A DNA stretch of 64,000 nucleotides. Origin: Rhodomicrobium lacus (lineage in GTDB: Bacteria; Pseudomonadota; Alphaproteobacteria; Rhizobiales; Rhodomicrobiaceae). Position 1 is the first letter of the stretch, and each line of letters begins with the position of its first letter. The stretch spans positions 186,001 to 250,000 of the forward strand of contig NZ_RZNF01000007.1 of the NCBI RefSeq assembly GCF_003992725.1. Direction: 5' to 3'. Shown one piece after another: positions 9,490 to 17,120 of this stretch. Made by a program: the position numbers and the translations under genes. The notes beneath the pieces were generated by a model. It made no database searches. It worked only from the letters and a program-made list of their open reading frames with translations, and was not told the DNA's origin.

Positions 9490-10137
9490 ATGAGCTTTAT
9501 GTCAGATTACGACGCTACCCACGAAGGGCTGCTCGGAGCGGCCAGCCGTTTCGACGCCTATTTCGACGTTTACGGCCTTAGCCTCAAGCAGGAGGCCGAC
9601 GAGGTGCAGCGAACCGTCACTCTGATAGCGCGTTCCCCCGTTTCTCCCTGTGCGAAGGCGCTGGCGTTGAACCTCGCCCGCTTCCAGCCGCGCTCCGTCG
9701 AAGTCAATGTCATCTTCGCGCAGATCGCGCCCGCCGACGAGCTTGAGTCCTTCGTGCGCTCGCTCGCCAACGCCTGCGGCCGAGCCCCCGAAATCATCGT
9801 TCGCTGGGCCAAGAACCGCGCGCTTCTCGATGCACACGAGCGGTTGACGCTGGGCCGCACACTCTGCTGGACGGGCGATTCCATGCGCCGATCCGAGGAT
9901 TCGCGCAGCGCGATCGACCGCGTGGAAGATTGCACACCGCTTGTGCTCACCGAAGCGATCGCGAGCTTCTCGGCGCTCTGGCGCGCGTCGGTGCCGCTGC
10001 CCCGCATGGCGTTTACGCCGGTGAGAGAACCTGCACTTGCGCGGGCCGTGGCGTCGTCTTCAATGATGGAAACGCCGATGTCGCTCGAAGCGAACATCGT
10101 ACGCCTCGACGAATATCTGCGCTGGCGGCGGCATTAA
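9490..10137 (+). CDS. Conserved-looking protein of unknown function
   Basis: I do not recognise this 215-residue protein. It has no signal peptide or membrane segment. Residues about 20-120 alternate hydrophobic strands with helices ('FDAYFDVYGLSLKQEADEVQRTV', 'SVEVNVIFAQIAPADELESFV', 'PEIIVRWAKNRALLDAHERLTLGRTLCWTGDSMRRS'). The 'GDSMRR' segment and the following Ser/Asp-rich stretch suggest a basic-acidic functional loop. It sits alone between glmM and a strong terminator, and the AT-rich stretch 9340-9480 is the likely promoter zone. It is likely real because of gene-like codon use and clean boundaries. Confidence 0.7.
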   Translation: MSFMSDYDATHEGLLGAASRFDAYFDVYGLSLKQEADEVQRTVTLIARSPVSPCAKALALNLARFQPRSVEVNVIFAQIAPADELESFVRSLANACGRAPEIIVRWAKNRALLDAHERLTLGRTLCWTGDSMRRSEDSRSAIDRVEDCTPLVLTEAIASFSALWRASVPLPRMAFTPVREPALARAVASSSMMETPMSLEANIVRLDEYLRWRRH

Positions 10138-10163
10138 CAACGACGCGTATGTTCCTATCTGGC

Positions 10164-10189
10164 AGGGCGGCCATGTGCCGCCCTTTTTT
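10164..10189 (+). terminator. Rho-independent terminator
   Basis: Perfect 8-bp stem AGGGCGGC/GCCGCCCT, 5-nt loop, then a run of T. It ends the unknown gene at 9490-10137. Confidence 0.9.
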
Positions 10190-10202
10190 CGTCGCCGAGT
10201 TC

Positions 10203-12104
10203 TCAGCGGACCTTGAGCAGATTTCTCAGCGCGAGCAGGAACAGAAAGATGAGCGCCGCGCTCAGGATCGCCTGACACAGCGCCAGTGAGGATACGACGA
10301 GCGGCATGATGGGCGTTCCGCCTGCCTCGACGCCATAGAGGCAGCCGAAGACGCGGCGTGCGTTTATCGAATCGTGCCAGTCGATTTGCAGGAACGCGCT
10401 TCTGAACGAGAGATACAGCGCTTCGAGGATCGGGTTCGAGGCGCCGCTGGCGCAGGGCGAGCCGATTGCGGCGGGCGGCCACTTCAGGAGCGACGCTGCG
10501 CTTCCCCGCGCGATCAGGTAGAAGCACGCGAACACCAGGACGGACAGCCCCCACAGCGCCGCCGGTCTCAAAAGCGAGCGGCCGAAATTCGCAACGCCCC
10601 CGTAAAGATATCCCAGCCAGAAGCGGCCGACGCCCGCGCCGAACGGTCTGTCGCTCCAGAACCTCCGGCAGCGAAACTCCTGCGCGAAGAACTCTTGCTC
10701 GCGGGGCAGATCCTGCGCCTCCGATGCCAGCTTCTTGAGACGGCGGAACTTCGCGGAAGCATCCGCGTCCGCGCAAACCTTCGCGGCCTTGAAGAACGGC
10801 CCGCGCGGATCCGAAATGCCCGCCTTCTTCCACGAGTGGAAACGCTTCAGCGGATCGGCCACCGTCATGTTGTCGAGACGGGGCGGCTCGTGGAAGTTCG
10901 CTTCGAGGAAATTTGGCACGGCCTTGAAATTCGCTCGCGCGAGCACGAACGCAACGCGGCTCTGCGCGGCGCTGAAATCCGCATTCGCAAGGAATACGGC
11001 AGAGGCGAACGAAACCGGCGCTTCAAATCTGGCCTCGCGAAACACCGCCTCGCCTTCGAACCGGCTTTCAGCGAAGGTGGATGTCTTGCCAACGCTGAAG
11101 CCCGCGAAATCCGACTGACTGAGAAAACGCGCGTTCGCGAAGGTCACTCCGCCCGGAAATCCGGACTGCCGGAAAATCGCGGGAGCGCCAAACTCGGCAG
11201 CCGAGAAATCGCTCTCGCCCGAAAAGCGCGCGTCGGTAAATGTCGCGTCGAGCGCGAATTTCGCGCCGCTGAAGCGCGCCTTGCCTTCCGCGCGCATGTC
11301 CACGAAAGATGCGGGTCTATCGAAACGAGCATCGCGAAACGACACGTCGTTCCAGAACTGGCAGCGATCGAACAGCACCTCACCCTTGAAGGCGGCTTCG
11401 GCGAAACGCGCATCGCCTGTGAACTGCGCCTCCGCAAACCCGGCATTGCCAAGAAACTGCGCCGCGTGGAACCCTGCCGAGCCGGAAAAAACCGCTCCCT
11501 CGAACAGCGTGTCCGACAGCAGGCGCGCCTCGTCGAACCGCGCGGCGGCGGCAAACTGCGCCTTCGAGAAGTCGGCGCTGCCGGTTATCAGGCTCGACCG
11601 GAAATCGGCCTTTCCCGTGAAGCGAGCCCGCTGGAATTTCACGCCGTGACTAAGCGGGCCGTTCTTCTCCTGCAGGAACTCCGCGCGCTCGAAATCGGCC
11701 ACGCCGTCGAAAAGCGCGTCGTCGAAAACCGCCTGCCCGGAAAATTTCGCCGCCTTGAAGGTAGCGTCCCCTTGAAAATGCGCACGTGCAAAAGTGACGG
11801 AAAGCCCGAATTCCGCGTCCGCGAACGAAACCGGACGCTCGAACACCGCCCCTGCGAGGTTGACCGGACCGGGGAAGATGAAGCCCTCGAAATCGACGGC
11901 GTCCTCAAAACGCTCATTCGCAAAATCGGCCTTCGCCACCTTGAGCCAGAGGCGCGTTTCATCGTTGTCGCCCTCGCCGAACCAGTTCAGCGAAAGCGTC
12001 CCCGCTTCTTGAAAATTCGCTTTCGATTTCAGAACCTGCGAAGCCCAGTCGTTCCAGGCCGCGCGGCCCATGTCGAACAGCGCCCGCGTCTCCTGCCCAT
12101 TCAT
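10203..12104 (-). CDS. Large pentapeptide-repeat membrane protein
   Basis: 633 residues. From about residue 45 to 430 the chain is almost pure pentapeptide repeat of the phenylalanine-centred kind ('ADFSKAQFAAAARFDEARL', 'AGFAEAQFTGDARFAEAAF'), which folds as a four-sided right-handed beta-helix. A charged helical region (about 435-490) follows. The C-terminal 140 residues contain two long membrane segments ('ALWGLSVLVFACFYLIARG' and 'LALCQAILSAALIFLFLLAL') separated by about 70 residues. The layout is a rod held at the inner membrane by a hairpin. The function is unknown; some relatives carry channel-like C-terminal modules, but no K+-channel filter is seen here. Transcribed alone. Confidence 0.85.
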   Translation of the reverse strand: MNGQETRALFDMGRAAWNDWASQVLKSKANFQEAGTLSLNWFGEGDNDETRLWLKVAKADFANERFEDAVDFEGFIFPGPVNLAGAVFERPVSFADAEFGLSVTFARAHFQGDATFKAAKFSGQAVFDDALFDGVADFERAEFLQEKNGPLSHGVKFQRARFTGKADFRSSLITGSADFSKAQFAAAARFDEARLLSDTLFEGAVFSGSAGFHAAQFLGNAGFAEAQFTGDARFAEAAFKGEVLFDRCQFWNDVSFRDARFDRPASFVDMRAEGKARFSGAKFALDATFTDARFSGESDFSAAEFGAPAIFRQSGFPGGVTFANARFLSQSDFAGFSVGKTSTFAESRFEGEAVFREARFEAPVSFASAVFLANADFSAAQSRVAFVLARANFKAVPNFLEANFHEPPRLDNMTVADPLKRFHSWKKAGISDPRGPFFKAAKVCADADASAKFRRLKKLASEAQDLPREQEFFAQEFRCRRFWSDRPFGAGVGRFWLGYLYGGVANFGRSLLRPAALWGLSVLVFACFYLIARGSAASLLKWPPAAIGSPCASGASNPILEALYLSFRSAFLQIDWHDSINARRVFGCLYGVEAGGTPIMPLVVSSLALCQAILSAALIFLFLLALRNLLKVR

Positions 12105-12291
12105 GCAGTCCCAAGCCCCATCGCCCGCCGCGGCGACTTCCCGAACCCAAATTCACACCCGAGTGATGAACAGCCTTTTTATCATGAATTGGGCGGGCGT
12201 GAGGTATTCCCCCGGAAATTAGTCTTTGAACCGCGCCCTGAAGTTGTGCTTACCCTTCCCGCCGAAAAATCCTGCCGACAGGAGCCTTGCC

Positions 12292-12684
12292 ATGGTCGAA
12301 TGGTTCACCGTCCTCGTTGTTTTCCAGCTCGCTGGAGAAATCCTTTCGGCGGCGACGAAGCTGCCCGTGCCGGGCCCCGTGTGCGGAATGGTGCTGCTGT
12401 TTCTCGCGCTGGTCATCTACCGACGCGTGCCTGACGGGCTGGCGAAAACCGCTGAAGGTCTCCTGTCGAACCTGTCGCTGCTGTTCGTGCCGGCTGGCGC
12501 GGGCGTCATGCTGCACTTCGGCGTTCTTCAACACGACCTGCTTCCCATCGGCGCGTCGCTCGTCGTGAGTACGCTTCTCACCATCGCCGTGACGGCAGCG
12601 CTCATGGCGTGGCTTTCGCGCAAGGCATCCGGGACCGCGCCGGGGCCGAAGCCCGCCGCACCAGAGCCCGAGGCGCGCTCATGA
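12292..12684 (+). CDS. lrgA: CidA/LrgA family membrane protein (holin-like)
   Basis: 130 residues with four hydrophobic segments and the family hallmark 'KLPVPGPVCGMVLLFLAL' near residue 25. CidA/LrgA proteins are small inner-membrane proteins that act with LrgB in murein hydrolase/autolysis control or in export of pyruvate or glycolate. The start ATG 12292 is preceded by AGGAG at good spacing; the longer frame from 12226 lacks one. The last four bases overlap the start of lrgB (ATGA), so translation is probably coupled. Confidence 0.92.
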   Translation: MVEWFTVLVVFQLAGEILSAATKLPVPGPVCGMVLLFLALVIYRRVPDGLAKTAEGLLSNLSLLFVPAGAGVMLHFGVLQHDLLPIGASLVVSTLLTIAVTAALMAWLSRKASGTAPGPKPAAPEPEARS

Positions 12685-13403
12685 CCAGTATCGCAGACAT
12701 CTGGGTTTACCTCTCCGCGAGCCCGCTCCTGCATCTCGCGCTGACGCTCGTCGCCTATCAGGCGGGTTACGCCGTCTATCGCTGGCGGAAGTTCAATCCC
12801 ATCTTCAACCCGGTGCTGATCGCGATCATCATTCTGGTCACGATCCTGCTCGTGACGCATACGAGCTACCAGACCTATTTCCAGGGCGCGCAGTTCGTGC
12901 ACTTCCTGCTCGGCCCGGCGACGGTAGCGCTCGCGATCCCGCTATACCGTCAGGTCGCGCGGGTGCGGAAGTCGGCGCTGGCGGTGACGGTCAGCCTGAT
13001 CGTCGGCTCGATAACGGCGGCGGCGAGTGCGGTCTTCATCACCTGGGTGCTCGGCGGCACGCGCGATTCCTTCGTCTCGATGGCCCCGAAATCCGTGACG
13101 ACCCCCGTCGCGATGGGTATCACCGAGCAGATCGGCGGCCTGCCGACGCTGACGGCGATGTTCGTCATCCTGACCGGCATCACCGGCGCGATGCTGGGCG
13201 CGCCGCTCCTGAACGCGCTTGGCATCAGGGATTGGGCAGCGCGCGGTCTCGCGATGGGCACGGCCTCGCACGGCATCGGCACGGCGCGCGCGCTTCAGGT
13301 GAACGAGATCGCGGGCGCGTTCGCCGGGCTTGCGATGGGGCTGAACGCGCTCGCGTCGGCGCTGCTGATCCCCGCCGCATGGCATCTCATCTTCGGAAGA
13401 TAG
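12681..13403 (+). CDS. lrgB: LrgB/CidB family membrane protein
   Basis: 240 residues with multiple membrane segments. The family motifs 'FNPIFNPVLIAI', 'KSVTTPVAMGITEQIGG' and 'GTASHGIGTARALQ' are all present. It is the partner of LrgA, with which it overlaps by 4 bases. In plants and bacteria LrgAB-type proteins have been linked to glycolate/glycerate or pyruvate movement as well as to autolysis. A gph gene elsewhere in the window shows that glycolate is made, but any link is speculative. Confidence 0.92.
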   Translation: MTSIADIWVYLSASPLLHLALTLVAYQAGYAVYRWRKFNPIFNPVLIAIIILVTILLVTHTSYQTYFQGAQFVHFLLGPATVALAIPLYRQVARVRKSALAVTVSLIVGSITAAASAVFITWVLGGTRDSFVSMAPKSVTTPVAMGITEQIGGLPTLTAMFVILTGITGAMLGAPLLNALGIRDWAARGLAMGTASHGIGTARALQVNEIAGAFAGLAMGLNALASALLIPAAWHLIFGR

Positions 13404-13409
13404 GCGAAA

Positions 13410-13431
13410 GACGGCGCCGCTCGGCGCCGTC
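13410..13431. terminator. Hairpin between convergent lrgB and SIMPL genes
   Basis: Perfect 10-bp stem GACGGCGCCG/CGGCGCCGTC with a CT loop, placed between two convergent stops. No T tract on either strand; probably a shared barrier hairpin. Confidence 0.5.
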
Positions 13432-13438
13432 GTCCCCG

Positions 13439-14164
13439 CTACGGTTTGACGAGTTCGATCACGATGCGCACCCGCGCCGAAAACGTTTCCTCGCCGCTTT
13501 CGACGGGCACGGACTGCGCCTTCGCGTATGACGCCCGGAAAACCGGCACGGGCGACGCACCGCCATCTTCCGTGATGGAAAGCACGGCGCCGAGCTTCAG
13601 CCCGGCCGCTTCCGCATAGGTATTCGCCTTCGCGAGTGCCTGCTCCACCGCCTTGCGGCGGGCCTCGCCGAGATGCTTTTCGGGCTCCGACACGATGAAG
13701 TCCGGTCCCGAAATCTGGTTGGAACCCGCAGCGACGGCTTTGCCGAGGATTTCAGCCAGCCGTTCGAGTTTGCGCACGGTCACGCTCACCGTGTTGGAGG
13801 CGCGAAAAATGGTGGCGCCGCCCTTTTCCTTTGCCGATGAACTGGCCGCCTGCGTCTGCGGATAGAGGGAGAATTGCGCGGTCTGCAAATCCATCTTCTC
13901 GATCCCCGCGGCCGCGATTTCGGACAGCACTTTCGCTGTGGACGCGCTGTTCCTGGCGACGGCCGATTCCCCGTTGGCGTCTTCGGTCGCGACGCCGATG
14001 CGGATCACCGCGATGTCCGGCTTGACCTGCACGCTGCCCGAGCCCGACACCTCGATCGTCGACGTTCTCTGCGCGGGAATGCTCAATTCCTGCGGCTCTG
14101 CCGATGCCGCTGTCGAAAACGCCACCGCAAAGGCCGCTAAAGGAACAAGGAGTGCTTTTCTCAT
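13439..14164 (-). CDS. SIMPL (DUF541) domain periplasmic protein
   Basis: 241 residues. A signal peptide (MRKALLVPLAAFAVAFSTAASA) is followed by the SIMPL domain: 'TIEVSGSGSVQVKPDIAVIRIGV', 'QTAQFSLYPQ', 'FRASNTVSVTVRKLERLAEIL' and 'ARRKAVEQALAKANTYAEAAG'. Family members form periplasmic or outer-membrane-linked oligomers and some protect against oxidative stress; the biochemical role is not known. It stands alone, convergent with lrgB. Confidence 0.9.
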   Translation of the reverse strand: MRKALLVPLAAFAVAFSTAASAEPQELSIPAQRTSTIEVSGSGSVQVKPDIAVIRIGVATEDANGESAVARNSASTAKVLSEIAAAGIEKMDLQTAQFSLYPQTQAASSSAKEKGGATIFRASNTVSVTVRKLERLAEILGKAVAAGSNQISGPDFIVSEPEKHLGEARRKAVEQALAKANTYAEAAGLKLGAVLSITEDGGASPVPVFRASYAKAQSVPVESGEETFSARVRIVIELVKP

Positions 14165-14281
14165 GGTGCTTTCTTCGCTAAGAATCGAAACCGCACTGCA
14201 TATGAGACTTTGCGTCGGGTCGCGTTAGCTATGCCGCCGATTAAGTTTCCGTAGGCTTCGCGACGACGAACGTCTCGAATA

Positions 14282-14357
14282 GGGCGTGTAGCTCAATGGT
14301 CAGAGCTAGCGGCTCATAACCGCTTGGTTGCAGGTTCGAGTCCTGCCGCGCCCACCA
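14282..14357 (+). tRNA. tRNA with CAU anticodon (Ile2-type likely, or Met)
   Basis: A 76-base cloverleaf with encoded CCA. Acceptor GGGCGTG/CGCGCCC, anticodon stem AGCGG/CCGCT around CTCATAA, T arm GCAGGTTCGAGTCCTGC. The anticodon is CAU. The G1-C72 pair rules out initiator Met. The CTCATAA loop followed by CTTGG, together with the GGGC acceptor, resembles tRNA-Ile2, in which TilS converts C34 to lysidine. Elongator Met remains possible. Confidence 0.93.
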
Positions 14358-14514
14358 TTGCCATTGATTTCATTCAGGTTTTTCGGCATCTGGTTGCATC
14401 TGGATAAATGCAACCGATAGCAAACCGGTTCTCATGGCGCTGCTGGTTGGCATCGGTGCCCACACATGCAGGGCGCGCAGAGCAGACGCTGCGCTTTGAT
14501 CGGCACGACGGCCC

Positions 14515-14610
14515 CGCGCACGCGTCCGGAAAAGTGACGCGGTTTTCTGAAGGGCACGCACAAAAAAAGAGCGCATCCGCTTTTTATCGAGTCGAAAGCG
14601 GATGCGCTCT
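14515..14610. repeat. Rhizobiales-type composite palindromic repeat, copy 1
   Basis: This lies in the gene-free stretch 14358-14713. A 'ggaaaagtg…ggttttc' imperfect palindrome (from 14528) is followed by an A run and a perfect 15-bp hairpin, GAGCGCATCCGCTTT (14569-14583) with AAAGCGGATGCGCTC (14595-14609). The same order of parts occurs at 50661-50756. On either strand the hairpin could also act in termination. I see no gene in this stretch. Confidence 0.6.
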
Positions 14611-14676
14611 CCTCATGAAAAGAATTCCGATCAGGTCGTTCAACCCGACCGGAACGGGCGCAAGAGCGAGCCGCGC

Positions 14677-14694
14677 CAAATCGGACCCGATTTG
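14677..14694. repeat. Short palindrome CAAATCGG-AC-CCGATTTG
   Basis: Perfect 8-bp inverted repeat with a 2-base centre, just downstream of hutX. A close match (7-bp arms) lies at 48979-48994. Function unknown. Confidence 0.45.
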
Positions 14695-14713
14695 ACAACG
14701 CTGCTGGCGGCAC

Positions 14714-15244
14714 TCACTTGCTCAGCCGCGCCTTCAGATCCTCGAATTTCGCCACCTGCTCCGGGTTGAGCGAATAGTCCGCCAGCCGCCCCACGAACAC
14801 CTTGAACATGGCTTCGCCGTCGACATCGAAGAATTGCACGCCGCAGCTTTCCTTGCCCATGAAAGGCCGGCGCACGAACGCGATACAGGCACAACGCGAC
14901 GCCTTGATGTGGCCGCCGATGGGGCTTTTGCTATGCAGGTTGAAGAAGCCGCGCCCGTACTCTCCCTTCGGAAGCGGTCCCCGGCATTCGAGAACGAGGT
15001 TCTTCGTGTGAACCACAACTGTCAGGTCGCCCCATTCGGAGAGTTCGTTCATGACGTCGTCGAAGGCAGACGCGGGCGCGAAGGCGCAGTTCACGCGCGG
15101 CAGAAGCTGCATCGCTTCGACCACGCTCACGCCGTGCGCCTCCGCCAGTGCTTCGATGACGCCGTCCGGGTTCGTTTCGAGACGCGCGGCGAGTGCCGCC
15201 AGCGCTTCTTCTTTCGAGGCAAAGCCGGTTTGTGTCTGGGTCAT
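14714..15244 (-). CDS. hutX: Cytosolic haem carrier HutX
   Basis: 176 residues of the HutX/HuvX family, which binds haem in the cytosol and hands it to degradation enzymes. Recognisable family features are the N-terminal 'VIEALAEAHGVSVVEAMQLLP', 'WGDLTVVVHTKNLVLECRGPLPKG' and the 'GYFNLH'-like 'GFFNLHSKSPIGGHI'. It follows hutW with an ATGA overlap (its ATG covers the hutW stop), so the two are translationally coupled and surely co-regulated with the haem receptor on the other side of the divergent region. Confidence 0.9.
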   Translation of the reverse strand: MTQTQTGFASKEEALAALAARLETNPDGVIEALAEAHGVSVVEAMQLLPRVNCAFAPASAFDDVMNELSEWGDLTVVVHTKNLVLECRGPLPKGEYGRGFFNLHSKSPIGGHIKASRCACIAFVRRPFMGKESCGVQFFDVDGEAMFKVFVGRLADYSLNPEQVAKFEDLKARLSK

Positions 15245-16761
15245 GCGATTTCCTCCGTTGCTATGGCTTCATGCGGAATGGCATCGAGCGCGGCGTAAAG
15301 ACCGCCGGTCAAATTGGTGATCCAGAAGGTGCCCGCGCGCGTCGTGCGGAAAGTGCCGCCGTCGATGCTTCCCAGCCCTGCGGCCGCCCAATTGTCGAGA
15401 AGCGGCGCGGCTGCGCGCGCGAAACCGGGCGCGACGGCCTCCACTGCGGCGATGGCGAGTGAGCCTGTTTCGAGCCCCGCCGTGATGGCGGCTTGCGCAG
15501 CATAGGCCGCCGGCATGCGCGATGCGCCCGCGATCGGGGCCTGCCCCTCCACCTTCGCAGCCCTGCGTTCTTCGATGCTGACGAGATTGCTCCAGCGGAC
15601 GCCATGCGCCTGCCCGCCCGCGCCGGGGCCGAAAGGAATGCAGGGCACGCCGCGCTTGATCCCGCTGTTATAGCGGTTCCGCTCGCGGTCGCCCCGCGCG
15701 AAATGCGACTGCGATACCTGCTTGAACCCTTCCGCCACGAGGAATTCGGTGGCTTCGGCATACATCTGCGCCTGCTCGCCCACGGAGCCGGCAGGGGGCA
15801 GCTTCTCGTCCGCGATGGACTTCGCGAGCGGGCCGCCGCGAAAGACATTCAGCGCGTAGAGGGTCACGCCATCGATGCGGCTGGCCGCGACGGTTTCGAT
15901 ATCGCGCCGCCAGATTTCGCGCGATTGACCGGGCAGGCCGTACATGAGATCGCACACGATGCTGGCGCGGTCGAGCGCGGCGAGATCGTTCAGGAAGGCG
16001 AGCGTTTCCGCGCCGTCGAGCTTTCGTCCGAGACGGCGGCGTACAGCCGTGTCGAAGGTCTGAACGCCGAGCGAGACGCGGTTGGCTCCCGCGTCGAATG
16101 CCGCGACTGCCTTTTCAAGACCGAAGCCGTAAGCGCGGCCCTCCACGGTGATTTCACACTCAGGTTCGAGCGGGAGCAGGCGGCGCACATTCGCGATGAG
16201 ACGCGCCAGCGGTGCCGTCAAAAGCGCGCTCGGAGTCCCCCCGCCGAGATAGACAGACTCGATGGGGGCGGTCGAAACCAAAGGCGCCGCGGCCATTTCT
16301 TCCATTTCGGCCACGACATCGTCCACGAACGCATCCGAAAGCTCGGGCCGCCATACGTTCTGGAAAAAGCCGCAGAACAGGCAGCGGCTCTGGCAGTAGG
16401 GCACGTTGATATAAACGGCCGCCGGTTCGGAGCGGGGCGTTGCGAAAGCTCGGGCGACCGCGCTGCCTGCTTCAGCGGGATCGATGGCGACACTGCCGCG
16501 CCATGGCGGAGAAAACTCACGGCCGGAAAACGCCTCTGTCAGAGGATCGCGCCCCGCCGGAACCAAGAAAGCGTCGATGGTTTTCGGCGCGGACATGGGG
16601 TGGCCGCCGGGATGACCACCCGGATGGCCCGGCTTGGGGGCCGGATGACCCGCGCTGTTATTGCCTGCATGGGAATGGCCTGCGCCATGGTGAGGTGGCG
16701 CGTCGCTGCGCGCATGCCCGGAGAGGCTTGTTTTTTCAGCGTGCGGCGGCGTGCGTTTCAT
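15241..16761 (-). CDS. hutW: HutW/ChuW-type radical SAM haem-degradation enzyme with His-rich N-terminal tail
   Basis: 506 residues. The radical SAM cluster motif is at Cys123, Cys127 and Cys130 ('VPYCQSRCLFCGFFQ'), followed by the HemN-like features 'SVYLGGGTPSAL', 'EITVEGRAYGF', 'NRVSLGVQTFDTAVRRRLGR' and 'CDLMYGLPGQ'. ChuW/HutW proteins open the haem ring without oxygen, releasing iron. The first 55 residues hold about ten histidines with Gly and Pro (repeated 'GHPGGHP'), an unusual tail that may bind metal or haem. The ATG at 16761 was chosen because GGGGAGGG sits directly upstream; a TTG at 16776 lies before that site. First gene of hutW-hutX. Confidence 0.9.
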   Translation of the reverse strand: MKRTPPHAEKTSLSGHARSDAPPHHGAGHSHAGNNSAGHPAPKPGHPGGHPGGHPMSAPKTIDAFLVPAGRDPLTEAFSGREFSPPWRGSVAIDPAEAGSAVARAFATPRSEPAAVYINVPYCQSRCLFCGFFQNVWRPELSDAFVDDVVAEMEEMAAAPLVSTAPIESVYLGGGTPSALLTAPLARLIANVRRLLPLEPECEITVEGRAYGFGLEKAVAAFDAGANRVSLGVQTFDTAVRRRLGRKLDGAETLAFLNDLAALDRASIVCDLMYGLPGQSREIWRRDIETVAASRIDGVTLYALNVFRGGPLAKSIADEKLPPAGSVGEQAQMYAEATEFLVAEGFKQVSQSHFARGDRERNRYNSGIKRGVPCIPFGPGAGGQAHGVRWSNLVSIEERRAAKVEGQAPIAGASRMPAAYAAQAAITAGLETGSLAIAAVEAVAPGFARAAAPLLDNWAAAGLGSIDGGTFRTTRAGTFWITNLTGGLYAALDAIPHEAIATEEIA

Positions 16762-16904
16762 GGTCCCTCCCCTCAACTGGCCCGACGCTGGCGCGCAGAT
16801 GCTTGTCCCGCTTCGATCAGTCGAGCGGGCATGAGAGTGCGAGGCTCCAGCTTAAGTAAAACGCTAGACTACGCCAATTAATACAGCAACAACATTTGTA
16901 TATA

Positions 16905-16921
16905 TTTAGAGTAATTATAAA
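16905..16921. promoter_or_regulatory. Candidate Irr/ICE box 1 in hutW-receptor divergent region
   Basis: TTTAGAGTAATTATAAA matches the iron control element consensus TTTAGAANNNTTCTAAA at 12 of 14 fixed positions. It lies in an AT-rich stretch (16862-17060) between divergent haem genes. The 359 bases 16762-17120 contain no gene. Confidence 0.55.
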
Positions 16922-16988
16922 TTTAAAAGCCGCGCCGGGAGCCATCTAGCGATTACGATTATTATAAGAATTATTATGCGCAGGCGCA

Positions 16989-17005
16989 TCGAGAAATATT
17001 CTAAA
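16989..17005. promoter_or_regulatory. Candidate Irr/ICE box 2 in hutW-receptor divergent region
   Basis: TCGAGAAATATTCTAAA matches TTTAGAANNNTTCTAAA at 12 of 14 fixed positions, with an exact right half. It lies 116 bases before the receptor start and 228 bases before hutW. Confidence 0.55.
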
Positions 17006-17120
17006 TATATTCGACACACATGATGAATAACTGAAAATGGACTCATTTTTTAGGCTTGCGCGCCCTTTTTTGTTATCTCACTCTTGCTCCGGGCAATTTG
17101 GCACTTGATGGGGTTGTTGA

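Noticed and set aside
10800-11900. Regular short repeats that could suggest a CRISPR-like array
   Set aside because: The periodicity is 15 bases in frame and encodes pentapeptide repeats; there are no constant repeats separated by unique spacers.
12226-12291. Longer start for lrgA
   Set aside because: The extra 22 residues lack hydrophobic or family features and have no ribosome site, while AGGAG precedes the ATG at 12292.
10374-12434. Open frame of 686 codons on the plus strand
   Set aside because: It is antisense to the pentapeptide-repeat gene; the Arg/Glu-rich repetitive product mirrors the repeat on the other strand and has no domain or ribosome site.
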